64,000 nt of DNA, from contig CAMCBW010000003.1 in assembly GCA_945873105.1 (NCBI GenBank), positions 1 to 64,000 of the forward strand, in the 5' to 3' direction. Source of the DNA: Tangfeifania diversioriginum. GTDB taxonomy: Bacteria > Bacteroidota > Bacteroidia > Bacteroidales > Prolixibacteraceae. The translations under genes were made by a program, and so were the position numbers. Positions 18,032 through 27,349 of the stretch are shown in pieces. How positions within the stretch are numbered: position 1 is the stretch's first letter; each line of letters starts with the position of its first letter. A model generated the notes under the pieces. That model had not been told where the DNA came from. It worked only from the letters and a program-made list of their open reading frames with translations, and made no database searches.

Positions 18032-19675
18032 TCACATTTTGATTTTGCGTTCCAGCTCTTTCAGGTTGTCCATCTTCTTCTTGGCCAGGAAGCTGTAGAT
18101 GTCGCCCAGGTGCTCTTTGACCCGCTTGTTCCCGAATTCGAAGACTTTGTTGACGAGGCCGCCAAGGAAGTCGCGGTCGTGGGAGACCAATATCAGGGTA
18201 CCATCAAAATCCTTGAGGGCTGTCTTGAGAATATCCTTGGTGCGCATATCCAGGTGGTTGGTTGGCTCGTCGAGGATCAGCAAATTGACCGGTTCAAGCA
18301 GCAGTTTCACCATGGCCAGCCTGGTCCGCTCGCCACCCGAAAGTACCTTTACCTTCTTGAAGATGTCGTCCCCGCTGAACATGAAGGCCCCCAGCATGTC
18401 CTTGATTTTGGTACGGATATCCCCTACTGCCACATCGTCGATGGTTTGAAATACGGTCAACTCTTCGTCCAGCAGGGATGCCTGGTTTTGGGCGAAATAT
18501 CCGATCATTGTATTGTGACCCAGTGTCAGCTTGCCCTGGTACTCAATTTCGTTCATGATGGCCTTTACCAGGGTGGATTTACCCTCCCCGTTTTTCCCTA
18601 CAAAGGCGATCTTCTCTCCTCTTTCGAGGGTCAGGGAGACCTTGGAAAAGACCAGGTGCTCTCCGTAGCTCTTGGCCAACTCCTCCACAATCACCGGATA
18701 ATTACCGGATCTTGGGGAGGGAGGAAACTTCAGCCGCAGGGCTGAACTATCTACTTCATCCACTTCGACCATCTCCAATTTTTCCAGCATCTTCACCCTG
18801 GATTGTACCTGGAGGGTCTTTGAATAGGTACCCTTGAACCGTTCGATGAATTCGGTGGTTTCGGCAATCATCTTCTGCTGCTCGTCGAACTGCTTCTGCT
18901 GCTGTTCGCGGCGTTCCCTGCGCAGTTCAAGGTATTTGGAGTAGTTTACCTTGTAGTCGTAGATGCGGCCCATGGTCACCTCGATGGTTCGGGTGGTGAT
19001 GTTGTCGACAAAGGCACGGTCGTGCGAAATGACCATGACTGCCTTGGCACTGTTGACCAAAAACTCCTCCAGCCACTGCACCGATTCGATGTCCATGTGG
19101 TTGGTAGGCTCATCCAGCAGGATCAGGTCCGGCTTCTGCAACAGGATCTTGGCCAGTTCGATGCGCATCCGCCAGCCTCCGCTGAATTCACTGGTGGGTC
19201 GGGTAAAATCCTCCCTTACAAAACCAAGTCCCAGCAAGATCTTTTCAATCTCGGCATCGAAATTGATCTCCTCAATCGAATAGTACATTTCGCTCAGGGC
19301 AGAGACCCGCTCGATCAAATCACTGTAACTTTCCGATTCATAATCGGTACGGGTAGCCAACGCTTCGTTCAGGGCGGCGATTTCACTCTCCATTTCGTGG
19401 ATGCGGGAAAAGGCCTGGGCAGCCTCCTCAAATACCGTACGGTGATCGACGGTCAGCAGGTGCTGGGGCAAATAGGCAATCACCGCCTCCTTGGGGGCAG
19501 AGATCCTACCCTTGCTGGCCGTTTTGGCCCCCGCCATGATCTTCAGCAAGGTCGATTTTCCGGCTCCATTCTTTCCCATCAGGGCAATCCGGTCCTTGTC
19601 GTTGACCACAAAGGAGATATCCGAAAAGAGGGTTGATCCGCCAAATTCTACTGTAAGTCCGTCCACTGAAATCAT
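18032..19675 (-). CDS. ABC-F family ATPase (translation factor-like)
   Basis: 547 residues from the ATG at 19675; the open frame continues upstream without domain content, and a TATCTTTG promoter box at 19697-19704 lies inside that extension. Two ABC domains: Walker A GKNGAGKST (about 37) and GKNGEGKST (second half), signature FSGGWRMR and LSGGERTR, Walker B LILLDEPTNHMD and LLILDEPTNHLD. A charged inter-domain linker (FIERFKGTYSKTLQVQSR) is typical of ABC-F proteins. There are no membrane segments. ABC-F proteins act on ribosomes; some give antibiotic resistance, others are general factors (Uup/YdiF-like). Nothing here points to resistance. Confidence 0.9.
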   Translation of the reverse strand: MISVDGLTVEFGGSTLFSDISFVVNDKDRIALMGKNGAGKSTLLKIMAGAKTASKGRISAPKEAVIAYLPQHLLTVDHRTVFEEAAQAFSRIHEMESEIAALNEALATRTDYESESYSDLIERVSALSEMYYSIEEINFDAEIEKILLGLGFVREDFTRPTSEFSGGWRMRIELAKILLQKPDLILLDEPTNHMDIESVQWLEEFLVNSAKAVMVISHDRAFVDNITTRTIEVTMGRIYDYKVNYSKYLELRRERREQQQKQFDEQQKMIAETTEFIERFKGTYSKTLQVQSRVKMLEKLEMVEVDEVDSSALRLKFPPSPRSGNYPVIVEELAKSYGEHLVFSKVSLTLERGEKIAFVGKNGEGKSTLVKAIMNEIEYQGKLTLGHNTMIGYFAQNQASLLDEELTVFQTIDDVAVGDIRTKIKDMLGAFMFSGDDIFKKVKVLSGGERTRLAMVKLLLEPVNLLILDEPTNHLDMRTKDILKTALKDFDGTLILVSHDRDFLGGLVNKVFEFGNKRVKEHLGDIYSFLAKKKMDNLKELERKIKM

Positions 19676-19696
19676 GCCTGCCTGTTTTTGAAGGCG

Positions 19697-19704
19697 CAAA
19701 GATA
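19697..19704 (-). promoter_or_regulatory. -7 box (TATCTTTG) for ABC-F gene
   Basis: On the - strand reads TATCTTTGCG, an excellent match to the Bacteroidota -7 element, 22 bp before the chosen start at 19675. Confidence 0.5.
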
Positions 19705-19856
19705 TCGGGATTTCGGGAAATAATTGCTTGTGTACAGAACAATTCTTCAACCACATTGTTTTAGAGTTAAATAGGTCACTATTTCATTTTGGTGGAAAAA
19801 ATGTCTTCAGGAAGAGAAATGAAGGTTTGAGTCAGGGAAAAATGAATTGGAAGGAC

Positions 19857-20108
19857 AGAAAAACGGATTTCACCTTCAGAAAAATGCATTTTGACCTGAC
19901 GCAAGGTCAGTTTATGGTAGCGAAAAATGTATTTGTGCAACGGAAAAATGGATTCTGTCAAGAGAAAAATGAATTCAGTCAAGAGAAATATAGATTCTGT
20001 CAAGAGAAAAATGCATTCAGTCAAAAGAAATATAGGTTCAGTCAAGAGAAAAATGCATTCAGTCAAGAGAAATATAGGTTCAGTCAAGAGAAAAGTGCAT
20101 TGGAGGTA
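19857..20108. repeat. 21-bp tandem repeat tract
   Basis: About nine clear units of 21 bp (consensus GAGAAAAATGCATTCAGTCAA) from 19920 to 20108, with more degenerate units before them. Units alternate between two forms (GAGAAAAATGCATTC... and GAGAAATATAGGTTC...), giving a 42-bp higher-order period. Both strands stay open because the unit is a multiple of three, so long frames of heptapeptides appear on each strand (QEKNAFS on +, IFLLTEC on -). I see no sign that either is a real protein. Confidence 0.85.
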
Positions 20109-20256
20109 AAGAAATGTCATTTTGATGCAAAGAAAAGGTAATTTAAGGAGTTGAAAAGTTCGCTTTAAATGGAGTATCGATCATCAGTACAGGAGAACGG
20201 TCAACCATAAGCAGAGCAATGAGTATTGGGTATTAAGCGTTGAATGATACAGCAGC

Positions 20257-21099
20257 ATGGAGAATAAATACAAAGGGATTGGGGAGCTTTTAATGACATC
20301 CCGTGGAATAGATATTTCGGGATTTGATTCTTCTTTTGTGGAAAAATCCATTGGAAGAAGGCGCTCTGTCTGCAATGATCTCACGAATGCCGAATACCTT
20401 GAGTTTCTAAAGGCAAACGACCTTGAAGCAGATCTGCTGATCGATTCACTGCATGTCTCCTATACGGAATTTTTCCGCAACCCATTGACCTTTTCCTGCC
20501 TCGAGCAGGTGGTATTGCCACTGCTGCTGGCTGCCAAGGTCAAGCGGAAGGAGAAGAGCATCCGTATCTGGTCTGCTGCCTGTGCATCAGGGCCTGAACC
20601 CTACAGTCTTGCCATGCTGATCGACGAATTGAATTGCAATCATCCGGGCAAAATCAACTTTCAGATTTTTGCTACTGACAACAATCTGCCTGAATTGTCC
20701 AAGGCTGAAATGGGGATTTATCCCCCCAATTCCATGACGAAGGTGACAGTGAAAAGAGCCCAGAGCTACTTTTCCATGGATGGCGAGCAATACGCAATCT
20801 CCCCGCACCTGAAGGGTATGGTGGATTTTTCCTACTTCGACCTGCTGTCAGACAGCAGGTCATGCCCTGAGCCAAGCATCTACGGCAATTTTGACCTGGT
20901 TATGTGCAGCAATCTGCTTTTTTATTACCAACCAGAACTACGCCTTAAAATCCTCAAAAAAGTGGAAGCGACCATGACACCCGGTGCCTTCCTGGTAACA
21001 GGGGAGACAGAGCGGGATTTCCTGCTGAAAAACGGCTACCAGGAGGTCATTGAATACTCAGCCATCTTTAGAAAAAGGTACCAAGTACAAAAGCCATAA
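20257..21099 (+). CDS. cheR: CheR-type protein-glutamate methyltransferase
   Basis: 280 residues. An N-terminal CheR helical domain (about 1-75) precedes a SAM-binding methyltransferase fold: SYTEFFRNPLTF, then IRIWSAACASGPEPYSLAM (SAM motif I) and FDLVMCSNLLFYY. CheR methylates glutamates of chemoreceptors using S-adenosylmethionine. No methyl-accepting protein or CheB is present here; the gene lies 11 bp upstream of a hybrid kinase with a chemoreceptor-like 4-helix sensor, so it may modify that sensor. In Bacteroidota, CheR is often seen beside hybrid kinases. Confidence 0.85.
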   Translation: MENKYKGIGELLMTSRGIDISGFDSSFVEKSIGRRRSVCNDLTNAEYLEFLKANDLEADLLIDSLHVSYTEFFRNPLTFSCLEQVVLPLLLAAKVKRKEKSIRIWSAACASGPEPYSLAMLIDELNCNHPGKINFQIFATDNNLPELSKAEMGIYPPNSMTKVTVKRAQSYFSMDGEQYAISPHLKGMVDFSYFDLLSDSRSCPEPSIYGNFDLVMCSNLLFYYQPELRLKILKKVEATMTPGAFLVTGETERDFLLKNGYQEVIEYSAIFRKRYQVQKP

Positions 21100-21110
21100 A
21101 CAGATTTTCT

Positions 21111-24100
21111 ATGCAACAGTTTACTGACCTGAAAATAGGAACACAATTAAGAATCGGATTCGGAATAATTCTGGCACTAATCATGATGCTGGGTGCCATC
21201 TCTTGGCATCAATCCAACAGAATTGCTGCACAAACCTCTTACTTATACAGCCACCCATTGCAGGTTAGGCGGGCGCTTAGTGACTTAAAGTCCAATCTCC
21301 TCCAGATGCGCTGGGAGCTATTGAGTTTGCAGCTCAACAAGGATGAAAAACTGAGACAAAGTTCCCTTCAAAAGATGGATCTCTGCCAATTAAATGCCGA
21401 AAAAAGCCTGGATACCATCTCCATATCCTATCTCGGACCTAAATCGGATGTGGTTGATGCACGCAAAGCATTCCATTCATGGGTATCCACCGTGAAAGAA
21501 TACAGTACACTTGTAATCGTCAATAAGAGTGGCACCGAACTTACACACTTTGACCAGGTGGCAGATATGAACAAAAAAATTGACCTGGTATTGACATCCA
21601 TTGAGACGATCAGCGCGTTTGCTTACATGAAGGGTAATTCGTTCTACGCTGCCAGTGTGCAGATGAAAAAATCGCTGGATCTTCAGCTCTTGTTTACTGT
21701 GATTGTAATTTTTTCATTTTCATTTCTGATCATTTACATCCTGCTGCGAAATACCCAACAACCTGTGAGTGAACTAATCAGAGCCACCAGGTTGTTTGGA
21801 AAGGGCAAGATGGAAACGCGCAGCAATTATGTTTCGCACAACGAATTCGGGATCTTGTCAGACTCGTTCAACAAACTCGCAGAAACGCTTGAACAGGAGT
21901 TCTATTTCAGGGATCATGTCGCAAATATCAACGCCTTCATGCTCAAGGGGCTTGAATCGAGCAGCTCTATTCGCCAGGTGCTGGAACCGTTGATGAAGCA
22001 GACCAACACCCAGGTTGGAGCAGTCTACCTGCTCAACGATCTTAAAACAAAATTTGAACTTGCCGAATCGATAGGCCTGACCGCTTCGGCCAAAAAATCA
22101 TTTTCAGCCAACAGTTTTGAAGGTGAAATGGGCATTGCCTTGTCCAGCAAGAAAATAGAACACATTACCAAAATTCCTGCAGAAACAGATTTATACCTGG
22201 CAACCGTCAACGGGAAAATCAGACCCAAAGAGATCATTACCATTCCGTTGCTGGAGAAAAAAGAGGTGGTGGCTATTATCTCACTCTCCAGTCTTCAGGG
22301 CCATGGCGAGGTTGCGGTAAGGTTGGTCAGGGAGATTCAAAGCGCACTGACCAACTGGATCAGTGTGATCATTGCCAGCAGGAGAATCCAAAAAATGGGT
22401 GAGAACCTGGTACAACAAAACACTGAACTGGAAGCACAGAAGCATGAACTGCAAGCCCAAAAGCATGAGTTGGAGGTCCAGTCGAATGAATTGCTTGAAC
22501 AGAATGCAGAACTGGAAATGCAGAAAAAGCAGTTGAACGAAAGCAACCAACTGAAAACCAACTTCCTTTCCAATATGAGTCATGAGTTGCGTACACCGCT
22601 CAATTCGGTCATAGCCCTCAGTGGGGTATTGAACCGAAGGCTGGCATCCAAAATTGCAGAAGAGGAGTACAGTTACCTGAGCATCATTGAACGCAACGGA
22701 AAACAGCTTTTATCCCTGATCAACGACATCCTGGATCTTTCCAGAATCGAGGCAGGGTTCGAAGAGGTGCACCTCAACAAATTCAACATCAATTCCCTCT
22801 TAAGTGAGGTGGTAGATTTAATTGGTCAGCAGGCCATTGAGAAAAACATTGACCTCACCTTCGAGGTAAATGAAGAGATGCCCCCCCTCCAAAGCGATTA
22901 TGAAAAATGCCGCCACATCTTGCAGAACATTGTTGCCAACGCCATTAAGTTCACCGACCAGGGTGAAGTAAGCATCAAAGCGAGCGCGGATGATCATTCG
23001 GTGTATGTGGAGATCAAAGATACCGGGATTGGGATTGACCAGGAGTTTCTCCAGCAGATCTTTGAGGAGTTCAGACAGGCCGACAACAGCAATTCCAGAA
23101 AATATGGAGGAACCGGTCTGGGATTGTCAATCGCCAAAAAATATGCCCGCTTGTTGGGCGGCGACATTACGGTAGAGAGCTGGAAAGGGAAAGGATCCCT
23201 GTTTACGCTTGTTTTACCCATTACCCCTCCTGCTATTCCAGGTGATCATTTTGTTCAGGAGTTGTTTCCACTTCCCCATTTGAAAACGGCTGCGCCAATG
23301 GCCAGTGAAAACCAGATACAGGGAAAAAACATTTTGCTGGTGGAAGACTCGGAAGCGGTGATCATACAGATGAAGGAGATGCTCACTGCCGAGGGATACC
23401 ACATTTCGGTGGCGCACAATGGCACTGAAGCGTTGGAGAGGACTGCAGAAAGTATCCCGGATGCCATGATCCTGGATCTGATGATGCCCGGGATAGATGG
23501 GTTTGAAGTTTTGAGAAGAGTTCGGGAAAGGGAGGAGACTGCTCAATTACCCATCATCATCCTTACCGCCAAATATGTAACACGGGAAGAACTTGCCTTT
23601 CTCAAGCACAACCACGTACAGCAGCTCATCCAAAAGGGTGAGGTGAATAAAAGGCAACTCCTGGACATTGTATCAACTATGATTTTCGGAAAGGAGGCAG
23701 ACACAAAACCGGTGCCGGAGATGAAACAGATCTCTCCCAGGGAGGGCACACCTCTGATTTTAGTGGTAGAAGACAATCCTGATAATATGATGACCATCAA
23801 GGCATTGCTGGAAGGTTATGGCCAGGTGCTCGAGGCTACAGACGGACTCAACGGTATCGAAATGGCAATGGTGCACCAACCCAACCTTATCCTCATGGAC
23901 ATTGCCCTACCGGGAATGAACGGTATCGAGACCATGCAGGAGATTCGAAAATCAGAATTATTGAAGAATACTCCGGTGGTGGCGGTATCTGCCAGCGCAA
24001 TGAAAGGCGACCGTGAACATTTTCTGGCTTGCGGGTTCAACGAATACATATCCAAACCCATTGACCATTTGACACTTGACCATACCCTAACCAAAACCTT

Positions 24101-24128
24101 TGGTCTTAAACGCATTCACCATGATTAA
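21111..24128 (+). CDS. Hybrid histidine kinase (4HB-HAMP-GAF-HK-REC-REC)
   Basis: 1005 residues. Two membrane segments (about 13-32 and 192-213) flank a periplasmic four-helix-bundle-type domain. A HAMP domain (about 215-265), a GAF domain (about 280-415), and a long QKHELEAQ-type coiled coil (about 425-485) follow. The kinase core has His491 in MSHELRTP, an N-box VANAIKF and GTGLGLS. Two receiver domains end the protein, with Asp789 (LDLMMP) and Asp930 (LMDIALP). It is cotranscribed with cheR upstream (11-bp gap) and overlaps the next kinase gene by 8 bp. The stimulus is unknown. Confidence 0.9.
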   Translation: MQQFTDLKIGTQLRIGFGIILALIMMLGAISWHQSNRIAAQTSYLYSHPLQVRRALSDLKSNLLQMRWELLSLQLNKDEKLRQSSLQKMDLCQLNAEKSLDTISISYLGPKSDVVDARKAFHSWVSTVKEYSTLVIVNKSGTELTHFDQVADMNKKIDLVLTSIETISAFAYMKGNSFYAASVQMKKSLDLQLLFTVIVIFSFSFLIIYILLRNTQQPVSELIRATRLFGKGKMETRSNYVSHNEFGILSDSFNKLAETLEQEFYFRDHVANINAFMLKGLESSSSIRQVLEPLMKQTNTQVGAVYLLNDLKTKFELAESIGLTASAKKSFSANSFEGEMGIALSSKKIEHITKIPAETDLYLATVNGKIRPKEIITIPLLEKKEVVAIISLSSLQGHGEVAVRLVREIQSALTNWISVIIASRRIQKMGENLVQQNTELEAQKHELQAQKHELEVQSNELLEQNAELEMQKKQLNESNQLKTNFLSNMSHELRTPLNSVIALSGVLNRRLASKIAEEEYSYLSIIERNGKQLLSLINDILDLSRIEAGFEEVHLNKFNINSLLSEVVDLIGQQAIEKNIDLTFEVNEEMPPLQSDYEKCRHILQNIVANAIKFTDQGEVSIKASADDHSVYVEIKDTGIGIDQEFLQQIFEEFRQADNSNSRKYGGTGLGLSIAKKYARLLGGDITVESWKGKGSLFTLVLPITPPAIPGDHFVQELFPLPHLKTAAPMASENQIQGKNILLVEDSEAVIIQMKEMLTAEGYHISVAHNGTEALERTAESIPDAMILDLMMPGIDGFEVLRRVREREETAQLPIIILTAKYVTREELAFLKHNHVQQLIQKGEVNKRQLLDIVSTMIFGKEADTKPVPEMKQISPREGTPLILVVEDNPDNMMTIKALLEGYGQVLEATDGLNGIEMAMVHQPNLILMDIALPGMNGIETMQEIRKSELLKNTPVVAVSASAMKGDREHFLACGFNEYISKPIDHLTLDHTLTKTFGLKRIHHD

Positions 24129-27100
24129 AATTCTTGCGATAGATGATATCAACGACAACCTCGTCAGCCTGAAAGCCATCCTGACCGATCTTTTCCCGGA
24201 TGTTGCCGTTTTAACCGCACAGTCTGGTCAGAAAGGCTACGAACTGGCTGTTGCAGAAAACCCTGACGTAATCCTGCTCGACATTGTGATGCCCGGATTG
24301 GATGGCTTTGACGTTTGCCGCCAGCTTAAAAAAAATGAACTGGTATGGGATATCCCCGTCGTTTTTCTGACCGCATTGAAGGGTGACCAGGAGAGCCGCA
24401 TCAAAGCATTGGAGGCCGGGGCAGAGGGATTCCTGGCCAAACCCATCGACGAAACTGAATTGACTGCCCAGATTAGGGCCATGGTGAAAATAAAGCAGGC
24501 CAAAGAGCATCAGCAGGATGAAAAAATTACGCTCCAAAGAATGGTGGAAGAGCGGACAGCAGCCCTTGAAAATGAACTGAACGAAAGGAAACGGGCGGAA
24601 AAATTGCTGCATGAAAGTGAATATTTCTTCAAAGAGACCCAGGAAGCGGCATTCATTGGCTCCTACAAGTTTGACATCGTAAAAGATCATTGGACTACTT
24701 CCGAAATTTTGAATCAGATTTTTGGCATCGACAACAGCTACCCCAGGGCGTTCAAGGATTGGCAAGAATTGATCCATCCTGACGACCGGGAGATGATGTC
24801 CGGTTATTTCATGGACGAGGTATTTGCCCAACTGAAACCATTTAACAAAGAGTATCGCATCGTCCGCCGTTCTGACCAGGAAACCAGGTGGGTACTGGGG
24901 CTCGGACGACTCCATACAGACGAGGAGGGAAACATCATCTCCATGATGGGAACCATTCAGGACATTACTGAAATAGTCCTCGCTAAAAATGCCATCTTAC
25001 TCAATGAACAGAAATACAGAAGGCTCTTTGAATCCAATTCAGACAGCATCGCAATTTTCCTCCTCAACGAAGCGGACTCCACTGTGAGGTTTGTGGATTG
25101 CAATGAAAACAATGTGCGGTTGCTGGGATACAGCAAGGAGGAGCTTTTTCACCAAGATCCTTTGGAGATTGAATTGGCAATTACCCCCGAAAAGATTGAC
25201 TGGCGGAAAAATGAACTCCTAAAGAACGGCACTGCAGTATTTGAGACAAAACTGAGGCACAAAACCGGAACTGTCATTGATGTTGAGATCAAGGCGGTAT
25301 TGATCAATTACAACGATCAGCCTGCCATCATGAACATTACCAGTGATATTACCAAGCGAAAACACCAGGAAGAGTCCCTGAAGCAATCGAATGAATTGAA
25401 CCGTTCGTTGATACAAACCATTCCATTCGGGATAAACATCGTGGATGAAACGGGGAATATCCTCTTCATGAATGACAACCTGAAAAAATTTGCATCCAAA
25501 AGAGTGACCGTCCAGAAATGTTGGGAATTCTACCGGGACGACAAAACACAATGCGCAGCGTGTCCATTGGCCAAGGGAATCACCATTGGTAAAACGGATT
25601 TGTATGAGTCTTCCGGTGTATTGGGCGGGAAGACCTTCCAGATCAGTCATACCGGCATGATTTTTCAGGGCAAGAAGGCCATACTCGAAGTTTTTCAGGA
25701 CATCACAGAAAAAATGGAGACTGATAAAAAAGTAAAATTACTAGCCCATTCCCTGGAAAGCATCAATGAATGTGTCTCTGTGACAGACAATGAGGACACC
25801 ATTATCTATGTGAACCAATCCTTTTTAAATACCTATGGTTACAGCTATGATGAATTGATTGGCCAGCACACCAATATTTTGAGAGCACCCGACAACACCC
25901 AGCCGCATGCAAGGGATATTCTCCCACTCACGAAAGAGGGGGGTTGGAAAGGTGAGATCATCAACCGGAAAAAAGATGGGACACTCTTCCCCATCTCCCT
26001 TTCAACTTCTGTCATCAAGGATGACACGGATCATCCAGTGGCCCTGATCGGAGTAGCCACCGACATTACCGAAACGAGGAGATCCAGAAACGAACTGATC
26101 GCAGCCAGGGACCGGGCAGAGGAGAACAACCGGCTTAAAACAGCCTTTCTCAACAACATGAGCCACGAGATTCGTACGCCCATGAACCACATTATGGGAT
26201 TTTCCAGTTTGATGTCGGAAGCTGCATGCAGTGAAAAGGATGCATTTGCAGCCATTATTCAGAATAGTTCAAACCAACTGCTATCCCTGATAGAGAATGT
26301 AATATTGCTTTCCAGGCTTCAAAGTGAAAGACCCGTCATCAACAACCAGGTAGTAGGAGCCAAAGAGTTTGTTTCCAATTTGGGTGAAATATTCAGATCT
26401 GATTGCAAGCAGAAGAACCTGGAATTGCAGTTCAGTATTCCGGATCTCTACCAGGATCTGACCATCCAGGCTGATACAGAAAAGCTACGCCTGATCATGG
26501 TGAACCTCCTGTCAAATGCTTTAAAATACACGGATACCGGATCTATCACGATTGGATTCAATGTATTGGAGGCAAAACATGTGGCCGTAGAGACAAGGTA
26601 TGCCTTGTCTCAATTGCATACCACGGAGGCAAAGCATGCCCTGTCTCTGCATGAACCCTACCTGCAATTTTTTGTAAAAGATACCGGTTTTGGCATACAA
26701 GCAACCGAACAAGCCAAAATATTCGATTCATTCTACCGAACCGAAAAGGCGATATCCTTGGCCATTGGCGGAACCGGTCTTGGGTTAAGCATTGTAAAGG
26801 AGCTGGTAAAATCGATCAATGGCACCATCCACCTGGCATCAGAACCAGGCAACGGTTCTACCTTCTATTTTACCATTCCATTGGTTTCAACTGAAAGTAG
26901 CCCGGAATCGGTGAAGTCGCACTTCAATTTTTATCCTAAAATGGAGGATATGGTACTGCTCATCGCGGATGATGAACACATGAATTTCCTCTACCTTGAA
27001 ATATTGCTAAAAAATCTCGTAAAGAAAATTGACCATGCCAGCAACGGCAGGCAAGCATTGGAAATGGTTTCAAAACAACGCTACGATCTGATTTTCATGG

Positions 27101-27330
27101 ATCTAAAAATGCCTGAAGTGAATGGATATGAGGCAACAAAAATGATAAAGCAACAACAACCGGAAGTAACCATCATCGCCCAGACTGCCTACTCCTCCCC
27201 GGAAGACGAAGAGAAAGCCCTCCTGGCCGGATGCGATGACTTTATCTCAAAACCAATAAAAAAGTCACTACTCCTGGAAAAATTGCAAAAATTCAGTTCA
27301 TGGGAAAAGGGCATAAATTACATAGACTAA
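24121..27330 (+). CDS. Hybrid histidine kinase (REC-PASx4-HK-REC)
   Basis: 1069 residues from the ATG at 24121, which overlaps the upstream stop (ATGATTAA). Soluble. An N-terminal receiver (Asp54 in LLDIVMP) and a short coiled coil precede four PAS-like domains (about 155-285, 290-415, 425-530, 535-655). The kinase core follows with His682 (MSHEIRTP), then the ATPase domain and a C-terminal receiver (Asp994 in FMDLKMP). Odd: the ATPase domain carries an insertion of about 25 residues (VETRYALSQ... EAKHALSLHE), encoded by GTAGAGAC-type palindromes, just before FFVKDTGFG. The third PAS has a Cys-rich segment (DKTQCAACPLAKG). Confidence 0.9.
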   Translation: MIKILAIDDINDNLVSLKAILTDLFPDVAVLTAQSGQKGYELAVAENPDVILLDIVMPGLDGFDVCRQLKKNELVWDIPVVFLTALKGDQESRIKALEAGAEGFLAKPIDETELTAQIRAMVKIKQAKEHQQDEKITLQRMVEERTAALENELNERKRAEKLLHESEYFFKETQEAAFIGSYKFDIVKDHWTTSEILNQIFGIDNSYPRAFKDWQELIHPDDREMMSGYFMDEVFAQLKPFNKEYRIVRRSDQETRWVLGLGRLHTDEEGNIISMMGTIQDITEIVLAKNAILLNEQKYRRLFESNSDSIAIFLLNEADSTVRFVDCNENNVRLLGYSKEELFHQDPLEIELAITPEKIDWRKNELLKNGTAVFETKLRHKTGTVIDVEIKAVLINYNDQPAIMNITSDITKRKHQEESLKQSNELNRSLIQTIPFGINIVDETGNILFMNDNLKKFASKRVTVQKCWEFYRDDKTQCAACPLAKGITIGKTDLYESSGVLGGKTFQISHTGMIFQGKKAILEVFQDITEKMETDKKVKLLAHSLESINECVSVTDNEDTIIYVNQSFLNTYGYSYDELIGQHTNILRAPDNTQPHARDILPLTKEGGWKGEIINRKKDGTLFPISLSTSVIKDDTDHPVALIGVATDITETRRSRNELIAARDRAEENNRLKTAFLNNMSHEIRTPMNHIMGFSSLMSEAACSEKDAFAAIIQNSSNQLLSLIENVILLSRLQSERPVINNQVVGAKEFVSNLGEIFRSDCKQKNLELQFSIPDLYQDLTIQADTEKLRLIMVNLLSNALKYTDTGSITIGFNVLEAKHVAVETRYALSQLHTTEAKHALSLHEPYLQFFVKDTGFGIQATEQAKIFDSFYRTEKAISLAIGGTGLGLSIVKELVKSINGTIHLASEPGNGSTFYFTIPLVSTESSPESVKSHFNFYPKMEDMVLLIADDEHMNFLYLEILLKNLVKKIDHASNGRQALEMVSKQRYDLIFMDLKMPEVNGYEATKMIKQQQPEVTIIAQTAYSSPEDEEKALLAGCDDFISKPIKKSLLLEKLQKFSSWEKGINYID
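26587..26647. repeat. Two palindromic repeats inside a kinase gene
   Basis: 26587-26611 is GTAGAGACAAGG-TATG-CCTTGTCTC: 9-bp arms (GAGACAAGG/CCTTGTCTC) around TATG. 26626-26647 is a degenerate second copy (GAGGCAAAGCATGCCCTGTCTC). Both lie in frame in the ATP-binding domain. The first encodes VETRYALS, nearly the same peptide as the copy at 28000-28027. Confidence 0.8.
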
Positions 27331-27349
27331 AAGCACTACTCCGCAAACA

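Noticed and set aside
18110-18745. 211-codon + strand frame, and 19022-19636
   Set aside because: Antisense shadows of the ABC-F ATPase.
19857-20108. CRISPR array
   Set aside because: Units follow each other without unique spacers and there are no cas genes.
19779-20120. 113-codon - strand frame of IFLLTEC-like heptapeptides, and the + strand counterpart from 19728
   Set aside because: Both come from a 21-bp tandem repeat that keeps all frames open; there is no signal, domain or promoter evidence for a protein.
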